A DNA stretch of 58,870 bases, from the NCBI GenBank assembly GCA_903877095.1, contig CAIRCP010000041.1, positions 1-58,870 of the forward strand. The letters are read 5' to 3'. Position numbers and translations under genes: made by a program. This document shows, one piece after another, positions 1 to 6,632 of this stretch (position 1 is its first letter; every line of letters begins with the position of its first letter). The notes beneath the pieces are model-generated. The model worked only from the letters and a program-made list of their open reading frames with translations, was not told the origin of the DNA and searched no databases. The stretch is from an uncultured Actinomycetes bacterium. GTDB lineage: Bacteria; Actinomycetota; Actinomycetes; Mycobacteriales; Mycobacteriaceae.

Positions 1-108
1 CAGGAGCGCAGCGATTCGGGGATTGACCCCAGCGGGCAGGAGCGCAGCGACTCGGGGATTGACCCCAGTGGGCGGGAGCGCAGCGACTCGGGGATTGACC
101 CCAGCGGA
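1..108. repeat. 36-bp tandem repeat, three copies, cut by window edge
   Basis: Three consecutive 36-bp units run at 1-36, 37-72 and 73-108, differing at only a few positions. Each contains a GGGG-ATTGA-CCCC element that can fold into a small stem-loop. The array lies just beyond the stop codon of the minus-strand gene at 109 and may continue to the left of the window. The period is a multiple of three, so it could encode a 12-residue repeat, but no gene on either strand can be assigned to it here. It may be a variable-number repeat or a terminator-like element. Confidence 0.85.
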
Positions 109-525
109 CTAGAGCAGCCTGTCCATGCACTTGGTCTCCACCCGCCGCGTCATCCGCCAGCCGTCGGGAGTGCGGACGAACTCGTCGTCGTACCACAGTG
201 CGCAGAACAGGATCTGGCCGTCGCCGCCCAGTTTCATGGGGTTAAAACACGCGGTTCGCCCGGTCGCTGTATCGCCGGCCAACCGGATGTCGAAGTTGCC
301 GACCAGGTGGTAGTAGGCCGGGAAATTGGGCAGCACCTCGGCTAGCCAGGCCTTCACCTGGGGGTAGTCGCCGTCGATACCCCCCATGGCGCGGTAGTCG
401 ATGTAGGCGTCGGGGGTGAAGATCCGATCCAGATCGTCGAATCTCCGCTGGTCGATGGCCGACGCGTAATTCACCAGCAATTGCTGGATCTCCAGCCGGT
501 CCGAGATTTCCGCCAGGTCGAGCAT
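109..525 (-). CDS. SnoaL-like / NTF2-fold protein (Rv2910c-like)
   Basis: Predicted cytosolic protein of 138 residues with the compact cone-shaped alpha+beta (NTF2/SnoaL) pattern. It opens with a helix (AEISDRLEIQQLLVNYASAI), then an acidic DDLDRIFTPDAYIDY segment, and ends with WRMTRRVETKCMDRLL. Such folds serve as small hydrolases, isomerases or dehydratases; the substrate is unknown. An in-frame ATG at 582 would leave only 5 bp to the divergent dacB gene. I therefore chose the ATG at 525 (MLDLAEISD), which leaves room for promoters; a GTG at 540 is also possible. It occupies the place of Rv2910c next to dacB2. No catalytic assignment is made. Confidence 0.75.
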   Translation of the reverse strand: MLDLAEISDRLEIQQLLVNYASAIDQRRFDDLDRIFTPDAYIDYRAMGGIDGDYPQVKAWLAEVLPNFPAYYHLVGNFDIRLAGDTATGRTACFNPMKLGGDGQILFCALWYDDEFVRTPDGWRMTRRVETKCMDRLL

Positions 526-587
526 GCGCCAATTGAACACCGAACACCGGCAATGACGCCGCCGGGGACGGGTTAGGCTCACTGCCC

Positions 588-1475
588 ATGCGCAGGCTCG
601 CAGCCGCTCTCGCGGCGTCTCTCACGCTGTTCGCACCCACCCTCGTCGGGGGCGCCGGCGTCCCCGCTTCGGCCGATCCGAGCGTTCAGCCGGCCGGATC
701 GATGCCCATCCCGGACGGCCCGGCACCGGCCTGGATCATCGCCGACCTCGACAGCGGTGAGGTGCTGGCCGGCCGCGACATGTATGCGGCCCACCCACCC
801 GCCAGCACCATCAAGACGCTGCTGGCCCTCACCGCCCTCGACGAATTGAATCTGGACGCCACCACCGTGGCCACCCAGGCCGACACCTACGTGGAGTGCA
901 ACTGCGCCGGCATCAAGCCGGGCCGCAGCTATACCGCGCGCCAACTGCTCGACGCCACTCTGCTGGTGTCCGGGAACGACGCCGCCAACGCCTTGGCCGA
1001 CATGCTCGGCGGCTACGACGTCGCGGTCGACAAGATGAACGCCAAGGCGGCGGCGATCGGCGCCACCGACACCCACGCGACGTCCCCGTCGGGTCTGGAC
1101 GGGCCGGGCGGGTCCGGCTGGACCTCTCCGCATGACCTGGCAGCGATTTTCCGGGCCGCGATGGCCAACCCGACCTTCGCTCAAATCACCGCTCAGCCGG
1201 TGGCGATGCTCCCCACCGATTCCGGGGAGAAGCCACTGGTCAACCAGGACGAACTGCTGGTGCGCTACCCGGGTGCCATCGGCGGCAAGACCGGCTACAC
1301 CAACGCCGCACGCAAAACGTTCGTCGGAGCTGCCGAGCGCAACGGCCGCCGCCTGGTCATCGCGATGATGTACGGGCTCGTCCATGAGGGCGGCCCTACC
1401 TACTGGGATCAGGCCGCAGCTCTGCTCAACTGGGGCTTCGCCCAGGGCCCCGCGGCATCGATCGCGACGCTGTAG
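588..1475 (+). CDS. dacB2: D-alanyl-D-alanine carboxypeptidase (DacB2-type)
   Basis: Secreted penicillin-binding protein of the peptidase S11 family that trims the terminal D-Ala from peptidoglycan stem peptides outside the membrane. Its 295 residues begin with a signal peptide (1-29, cleavage after PASA). The three active-site motifs are all present: STIK at 73-76 with the nucleophile Ser73, SGN at 128-130, and KTG at 234-236. Length matches M. tuberculosis DacB2 (291 residues). There is no obvious C-terminal membrane anchor. It is convergent with the MPT63-like gene, and a perfect hairpin lies between them. A paralogue follows at 2344. Confidence 0.93.
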   Translation: MRRLAAALAASLTLFAPTLVGGAGVPASADPSVQPAGSMPIPDGPAPAWIIADLDSGEVLAGRDMYAAHPPASTIKTLLALTALDELNLDATTVATQADTYVECNCAGIKPGRSYTARQLLDATLLVSGNDAANALADMLGGYDVAVDKMNAKAAAIGATDTHATSPSGLDGPGGSGWTSPHDLAAIFRAAMANPTFAQITAQPVAMLPTDSGEKPLVNQDELLVRYPGAIGGKTGYTNAARKTFVGAAERNGRRLVIAMMYGLVHEGGPTYWDQAAALLNWGFAQGPAASIATL

Positions 1476-1494
1476 CCGGACCGGTTACACCACA

Positions 1495-1522
1495 GCGGCC
1501 GCCCCGTCTTTAGGGCGGCCGC
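1495..1522. terminator. bidirectional hairpin between convergent genes
   Basis: A perfect 10-bp inverted repeat (GCGGCCGCCC / GGGCGGCCGC) with an 8-base loop sits in the 61-bp gap between dacB2 and the opposite-facing MPT63-like gene. There is no T-run. The symmetric hairpin fits a bidirectional mycobacterial terminator. Confidence 0.7.
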
Positions 1523-1536
1523 CGTGGGCGGGTCTG

Positions 1537-2202
1537 TTACCGGCGTCCGCCGCCGCCTTCGCCGCCAGCGTTGAAGCCCGGTGAGGCGACTTCAGCTTCG
1601 GTCAGTTCGAACGGCGGCTGCGCAAGATCGTTGGGTACCGCCACCAGTGCCGGGTCCGTCTCCGACGGCATGCTTCCGGCGGGCGTCAGCGCCCCTTCTG
1701 CGGTGGCGTAGGGATCGTACGGCGGGGGCGCCACGTCCTCCGGTTCATCGGACACGGTGTGCGGTTGGAGCGGGTCCTGACCCTCGATCCAGGCCAGGAT
1801 GTCGCGAACGCCGTCGTTCCACACGACGCTGTTGGGAACGTCGCCCACCACGTCGAAGTACAGCTTGTTCGTGTTCGACGCACCCCAGATGGCGGGGTAG
1901 TAAGCACCCGATTCCGCACGGGCGCCAAACCGGAGGATCGCCGGGTCGGCCATGCCGCCGTAGCCGTTGACCTTGATTTTCGCCGAGTACAACTTGCCGT
2001 TGTGGGGCACCGGAGCGTTGCTGGGGCGCAGCGTGTACACCGTGTAACCGATGTACGGCAGGCTGTTCGGGCCGTTGAGGGTCTCTTCCTCGCCGTAGGT
2101 CTTGATGTTGTCGGCAGCCGAGGCTGACGGGACGGTAGCCGCACCAATGCCGAAGGTGATGACGGCGGCAGCGGCGGCCCCTACTAGCTTCTGGATATCC
2201 AC
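1537..2202 (-). CDS. Secreted MPT63-family (DUF1942) protein with extra C-terminal tail
   Basis: Predicted secreted protein of 221 residues. A GTG start at 2202 is chosen because an AGGAAGG-type ribosome site lies 8 bases upstream; a longer frame from 2235 lacks this. Residues 1-29 form a signal peptide (cleavage after PSASA). Residues 30-140 match the immunoglobulin-like MPT63 family, best seen in KLYFDVVGDVPNSVVW followed by GVRDILAWIE, which parallels the end of MPT63. The roughly 80 residues after that (141-221) are Pro/Ala/Glu-rich and end in a Gly-rich GGEGGGGRR, a tail not found in MPT63 itself. MPT63 is an abundant secreted antigen of unknown function. The gene lies between two dacB paralogues and is divergent from the second. 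Confidence 0.82.
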   Translation of the reverse strand: MDIQKLVGAAAAAVITFGIGAATVPSASAADNIKTYGEEETLNGPNSLPYIGYTVYTLRPSNAPVPHNGKLYSAKIKVNGYGGMADPAILRFGARAESGAYYPAIWGASNTNKLYFDVVGDVPNSVVWNDGVRDILAWIEGQDPLQPHTVSDEPEDVAPPPYDPYATAEGALTPAGSMPSETDPALVAVPNDLAQPPFELTEAEVASPGFNAGGEGGGGRR

Positions 2203-2243
2203 GCGGGCTTCCTTCCTGTGCTGATCGTTGCGCAAACCGTACC

Positions 2244-2274
2244 CCGAGCCGGACTTCTAAAACGAAGTACTCGG
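2244..2274. other. imperfect palindrome in divergent promoter region
   Basis: CCGAG-4-ACTTC-TAAAAC-GAAGT-A-CTCGG forms a two-step inverted repeat between the divergent MPT63-like gene (start 2202) and the second dacB (start 2344). Its location suggests an operator or a 5' leader hairpin. No regulator can be named. Confidence 0.4.
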
Positions 2275-2343
2275 CGGGTTAGCAATCATTCCGATACCCC
2301 GTCGAACCCCTACCGCGGTCGGCAACGGCTAACCTCGGCGGAC

Positions 2344-3192
2344 ATGTCTGTGCTGTCGCAGGGTCGGTGGCGTGGCGCTGCGGCGGCCATGATGAGTCTG
2401 ATCGCGGTCGTCGGGCCAGTTCGCGCCGTCGCCGAGCCCGGCCAGCCCGCTGCGATCGCGCCGCCCGCGGGCCCGGCGCCGGCGTGGCTGGTCGCCGATA
2501 CCGTCAGCGGACGCATTCTCGGCGCCCAGGATGCCTATGGCCCGCACGCACCGGCCAGCACCATCAAAGCGCTGCTGGCGATGGTGGTCTTCGATGAGCT
2601 GGGACTGGATGCCGCGGCCCGGGCGACGGTGGCCGAGACCGACGTGGAGTGTTCGTGTGTAGACCTGGTCCCCGGCCAGGTGTACACGGTGCGCCAGCTG
2701 CTCGACGCGCTGCTGATCGTGTCCGGCAACGACGCGGCCAACATGCTCGCCGACATGGTGGGCGGCACCCCGGCGGCACTGGCGAAGATGAACGCCAAAG
2801 CCGTCGCGGTGGGCGCGCGCTCCACCCGGGCCGGATCCCCGTCCGGCCTGGACGGTCCGGGGTGGGAGTCGGTGACCACGCCGTATGACCTGGCCATGAT
2901 CTACCGTGCCGCGCTGAGCTACCCGCTGTTCGCCCAGATCCTCCACCAGTCCACCGCGTCGTTCCCGAACGGGGCGGGCGGCGTCAAGCAGATCGCCAGC
3001 CACGACCCGAACCTGCGCAGCTACCCCGGCTTCATCGGCGGCAAGACCGGTTACACCAACCTGGCCCAGGAGACCTACGTCGCGATCGCCCAGCGGGACG
3101 GCCGGCAACTGATCGCGGTGATGATGTACGGCGAAGACGATCTGTGGGACCAGGGCCGGGCGCTACTGAACTGGGGCTTCGCGCAGGGCTGA
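2344..3192 (+). CDS. D-alanyl-D-alanine carboxypeptidase, second DacB paralogue
   Basis: A 282-residue peptidase S11 protein closely similar to the product of 588-1475. The ATG at 2344 gives a short N-terminus and a signal peptide ending near VRAVA (residue 30). Motifs: STIK at 72-75 (Ser72), SGN at 127-129, KTG at 234-236. The conserved VECxC segment (VECSC here, VECNC in the first copy) is shared by both paralogues. The two were probably produced by duplication, then separated by insertion of the MPT63-like gene. In M. tuberculosis I recall only one dacB2 here. Both are predicted active carboxypeptidases; division of labour between them is not visible in sequence. Confidence 0.92.
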   Translation: MSVLSQGRWRGAAAAMMSLIAVVGPVRAVAEPGQPAAIAPPAGPAPAWLVADTVSGRILGAQDAYGPHAPASTIKALLAMVVFDELGLDAAARATVAETDVECSCVDLVPGQVYTVRQLLDALLIVSGNDAANMLADMVGGTPAALAKMNAKAVAVGARSTRAGSPSGLDGPGWESVTTPYDLAMIYRAALSYPLFAQILHQSTASFPNGAGGVKQIASHDPNLRSYPGFIGGKTGYTNLAQETYVAIAQRDGRQLIAVMMYGEDDLWDQGRALLNWGFAQG

Positions 3193-3281
3193 TCCGCCGT
3201 TCGCGGGCGGCGGTCTTCGGTGACGGCGAGGCTGTAACGTTCGACCTGTTCGAGGACCCGCAGAGCAGAGGCGTTTCCAGG

Positions 3282-4958
3282 GTGAACCCGAGGCATAAAG
3301 AGATGTACCAGGCCGCGATGCACTGCATGCGGTCCGGGAACCTGGGCCGAGCTGAGGAACTTCTGCAGAAGCTCAGGACATACCGGCCCTCGGATCTGGC
3401 AGTGCTGTACGGCCTGGCCGAAATCGGTTTCATCACCGGGCGGCCGGACCTGGTCATCGGGATCATGCGGCGCTGCATCGAACTGGACCCCGATGACGGC
3501 GGGGCCTATCACAACCTCGGCAACGCGCTGCGCTCCAAAGGCCACCACGACGAGGCCCTCGTCGCACTGGAGGCGGCGATCCGCCTCACGCCCACGCTGG
3601 CGGACGCGTACAACACTCTGGGCCTGACCTTGAAAGACCTCGGGCGGATGGACGAAGCCGTGGCGGCATTCCGCAAGGCCGTTGCGCTGAATCCTTCCTT
3701 CGCCGTCGCCCACAGCAACCTGTTGTTGTTCCTCAATTACCAGCCCGGCATCGGACCCCGGGAAGTTTTCGAGGAGCATCGCCAGTGGTCGAGAAGTCAC
3801 GAGGCGGCCCTGAAGGGGCGCGTCCGTCCGTTCGCCAACGACCGCGATCCGCAGCGCAGACTTCGCGTCGGCTATGTCTCCGCCGATCTGCGGCTGCATT
3901 CGGTGGCGTACTTCCTGTTGCCGCTCCTCGAACATCACGACCGCGAGCAGGTACACGTCACCGCCTATTCCAACAGCGCGGTGGTGGATGAAACCACGAT
4001 GCGAATTCAGCACAGCGTCGATGCGTGGCGCCCCATCGCCGGCGCCCCCGACGAGCAGGTAGCGGCGCAAATCCGCGCCGACGGGATCGACATCCTGGTT
4101 GACCTCGCCGGTCATACCGCTGGGCATCGACAGCAGGTCTTCGCGCAGAAACCGGCGCCGGTCCAGATAACCTGGCTCGGCTATCCCGGCAGCACGGGGC
4201 TGGACGCGATGGATTACCGCTGCAGCGATCCCCAAGCCGACCCGCCGGGGGATGCGACGCGGTTGTCCAGCGAGCAGGTGCTGCTCCTCCCCCGGACCAC
4301 CTGGTGTTTCCTTCCGCTTTCCGGCGCCCCGGCGGTAGCGCCGCTGCCGGCGCTGACGACGTCGGGAGTCACCTTCGGCAGCTTCAACAACTTCGGCAAG
4401 ATCTCCCCGGCAACGCTGGACATGTGGGCCGAAGTGCTCCGGCAGACGCCCGGTTCACGCCTCCTTCTCAAGAACGTGGCGATGCGCAGCGCCGCGGCCG
4501 TCACCCAGACACAGGACCTATTCGTCAGCCGCGGCATCGCCGCAGACCGGATCGAACTGCTGGGCCACGATGCGTCGCTGCTCGATCACCTGAACCAGTA
4601 CAACCGGATAGACCTGGCCCTGGACACATTTCCCTACCACGGCACGACGACGACCTGCGAAGCGTTGTGGATGGGGGTGCCGACCATCACGCTCGCGGGC
4701 GACAATCACGCATCGAGGCCCGGAGTGAGCCTTCTGGCGAGCGTCGGCCTGGGCGATCTGGTCGCGTACACACCGGCGGAGTACGTCGACAAGGCCGTGG
4801 GACTCGCGGGCGACCTGCCCAGACTCGCCGACATCCGCGCAGGTTTACGCCAAGCGATGCTCGAGTCGCCCCTGATGGACGGCGAATCGTTCGCCCGAGA
4901 CATGGAGGCGGGCTACCGCCGAGCGTGGCGCGCGTGGTGTCGGCCGACGGCCGGCTGA
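3282..4958 (+). CDS. TPR protein with O-GlcNAc-transferase-like (GT41/SPINDLY) domain
   Basis: A 558-residue protein, counting from the GTG at 3282 (ATG at 3303 is an alternative; the frame stays open into dacB, but that upstream part looks non-coding). Residues about 5-145 form three to four TPR helices (for example YHNLGNALRSKGHHDEAL, then YNTLGLTLKDLGRMDEAV). Residues about 192-540 match the GT41 catalytic region: VGYVSADLRLHSVAYFLLP at 197-215, DLAGHTAGHR at 274-283, LGYPGSTG at 299-306, SFNNFGKISP at 367-376, and LDTFPYHGTTTTCEALWMG at 447-465. GT41 enzymes transfer a sugar from a nucleotide sugar to Ser/Thr of proteins. The acceptor and donor here are unknown. There is no signal peptide, so it should act in the cytosol. 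Confidence 0.85.
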   Translation: MNPRHKEMYQAAMHCMRSGNLGRAEELLQKLRTYRPSDLAVLYGLAEIGFITGRPDLVIGIMRRCIELDPDDGGAYHNLGNALRSKGHHDEALVALEAAIRLTPTLADAYNTLGLTLKDLGRMDEAVAAFRKAVALNPSFAVAHSNLLLFLNYQPGIGPREVFEEHRQWSRSHEAALKGRVRPFANDRDPQRRLRVGYVSADLRLHSVAYFLLPLLEHHDREQVHVTAYSNSAVVDETTMRIQHSVDAWRPIAGAPDEQVAAQIRADGIDILVDLAGHTAGHRQQVFAQKPAPVQITWLGYPGSTGLDAMDYRCSDPQADPPGDATRLSSEQVLLLPRTTWCFLPLSGAPAVAPLPALTTSGVTFGSFNNFGKISPATLDMWAEVLRQTPGSRLLLKNVAMRSAAAVTQTQDLFVSRGIAADRIELLGHDASLLDHLNQYNRIDLALDTFPYHGTTTTCEALWMGVPTITLAGDNHASRPGVSLLASVGLGDLVAYTPAEYVDKAVGLAGDLPRLADIRAGLRQAMLESPLMDGESFARDMEAGYRRAWRAWCRPTAG

Positions 4959-4965
4959 CCTTCCG

Positions 4966-4991
4966 GGGGCACGGCACCGGTGCGTTGCCCC
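4966..4991. terminator. hairpin between convergent GT41 gene and ffh
   Basis: GGGGCA-CG-GCAC-CG-GTGC-GT-TGCCCC forms a stem interrupted by one two-base mismatch, in the 42-bp gap between two genes facing each other. There is no T-run; it is a probable bidirectional terminator. Confidence 0.5.
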
Positions 4992-5000
4992 GCCGCCACG

Positions 5001-6578
5001 TTAGTGCTTGCCGGGGAACTTCAGCTTGGACAGGTCGAAGTCCGCCAGCCCCGGGGGCAGGTCCTTCAGTCCGTCGGGCATCTGCGACAGATCCGGGAAG
5101 CCGGGGGGCAACCCCGCACCCATCGGACCGCCCATCAACGGGTTGTGTACCCGCGCCGGAGTCGGCCCCCGGCCCCTGCCCTTGCCCTTCTTCTTGTTGT
5201 TCTTCGAGCTGCGCTTAGTGCTGGAGCGGCGACCGAACGGCATGCCCATCGCACCGGCCATCTGCGACATCATCTTGCGGGCTTCGAAGAACCGGTCGAC
5301 GAGCTGGTTGACCTCGGCGACCGTGACGCCCGAACCGTTGGCGATCCGCAGCCGGCGAGAGGCGTTGATGATCTTCGGGTCGGCCCGCTCGTCGGGCGTC
5401 ATACCGCGAATGATGGCCTGGATACGGTCGAGATGGCTGTCGTCGACGGCGGCCAGAGCGTCTTTCATGCCGGCCGCGCCGGGCAGCATCCCGAGCAGGT
5501 TGCCGATCGGGCCCATCTTGCGGATGGCCAGCATCTGCTCCAGGAAGTCCTCCAGCGTCAGCTCGCCGGAGCCGATCTTGGCGGCAGCCTCTTCGGCCTT
5601 CTGGGCGTCGAAGACCTGCTCGGCCTGTTCGATCAGGGACAGCATGTCGCCCATCCCGAGGATGCGGCTGGCCATCCGGTCCGGGTGGAAGACGTCGAAG
5701 TCCTCCAGCTTCTCGCCGGTGGAGGCGAAAAGGATTGGTACGCCGGTTATTTCGCGCACGGAGAGTGCAGCGCCGCCACGGGCGTCGCCGTCGAGCTTGG
5801 TCAACACCACACCGGTGAAGCCGACGCCCTCGCCGAACGCCTGTGCGGTGGCGACCGCATCCTGGCCGATCATCGCGTCGAGGACGAACAGCGTCTCGTC
5901 GGGCTGGACGGCATCGCGGATTGCGGCGGCCTGGGCCATCAGCACGTCGTCGATGCCAAGTCGGCCGGCGGTGTCGATGATGACCACGTCGAAGTGCTTG
6001 GCCCGGGCCTCCTCCAGGCCCCAGGCGGCGACGTGGACCGGATCACCGGGTCCCCAGCCCTCGGTCTCCATCGACTCCGGCGACGTTCCAGGGTGCGGCG
6101 CGTAAACGCTGACGCCGGCCCGCTGACCGACGATCTCCAGTTGGGTCACCGCGCCGGGGCGCTGCAGGTCGCAGGCCACCAGCAGCGGCGTGTGGCCCTG
6201 GTTGCGCAGCCACCTGGCCAGCTTGCCGGCCAGTGTTGTCTTACCTGCGCCCTGCAGACCGGCCAGCATGATGACCGTCGGCGGGGTCTTGGCGAAGGCG
6301 AGTTGGCGGGTCTGGCCGCCGAGGATGCCGACAAGCTCATCGTTGACGATCTTGATGACCTGCTGGGCAGGGTTGAGCGCGCCGGACACCTCAGACCCGC
6401 GGGCGCGTTCCTTGACCCGGCTGATGAACTGCCGGACCACGGGCAACGAGACGTCCGCCTCGAGCAGCGCCACTCGGATCTCCCGGGCGGTGGCGTCGAT
6501 ATCGGCGTCGGTCAGCCGGCCTTTGGCGCGAAGCCCGGACAGCGCGCTTGTGAGCCGGTCAGAGAGCGATTCAAACAC
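5001..6578 (-). CDS. ffh: Signal recognition particle GTPase Ffh
   Basis: The protein part of SRP, 525 residues. It binds signal sequences on ribosomes and delivers them to FtsY at the membrane. N domain about 1-95. GTPase G1 loop GLQGAGKTT at 107-115, DTAGR at 202-206, TKLD at 260-263. The Met-rich M domain, about 320-440, binds signal peptides and 4.5S RNA. The C-terminus after 440 carries a Lys/Arg-rich stretch (SSKNNKKKGKGRGRG) followed by a Gly/Pro/Met-rich tail, typical of actinobacterial Ffh. It lies downstream of glnD with a 54-bp gap on the same strand. No SRP RNA gene is seen nearby. Confidence 0.97.
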   Translation of the reverse strand: MFESLSDRLTSALSGLRAKGRLTDADIDATAREIRVALLEADVSLPVVRQFISRVKERARGSEVSGALNPAQQVIKIVNDELVGILGGQTRQLAFAKTPPTVIMLAGLQGAGKTTLAGKLARWLRNQGHTPLLVACDLQRPGAVTQLEIVGQRAGVSVYAPHPGTSPESMETEGWGPGDPVHVAAWGLEEARAKHFDVVIIDTAGRLGIDDVLMAQAAAIRDAVQPDETLFVLDAMIGQDAVATAQAFGEGVGFTGVVLTKLDGDARGGAALSVREITGVPILFASTGEKLEDFDVFHPDRMASRILGMGDMLSLIEQAEQVFDAQKAEEAAAKIGSGELTLEDFLEQMLAIRKMGPIGNLLGMLPGAAGMKDALAAVDDSHLDRIQAIIRGMTPDERADPKIINASRRLRIANGSGVTVAEVNQLVDRFFEARKMMSQMAGAMGMPFGRRSSTKRSSKNNKKKGKGRGRGPTPARVHNPLMGGPMGAGLPPGFPDLSQMPDGLKDLPPGLADFDLSKLKFPGKH

Positions 6579-6632
6579 CCGGCCAGCCTAGCGGGTGCGA
6601 CGGTGCAGCCGGGCACACCGGCTTGCGCCGGC

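Noticed and set aside
1..108. CRISPR array
   Set aside because: The 36-bp units are directly adjacent with no spacers and no cas genes are present.
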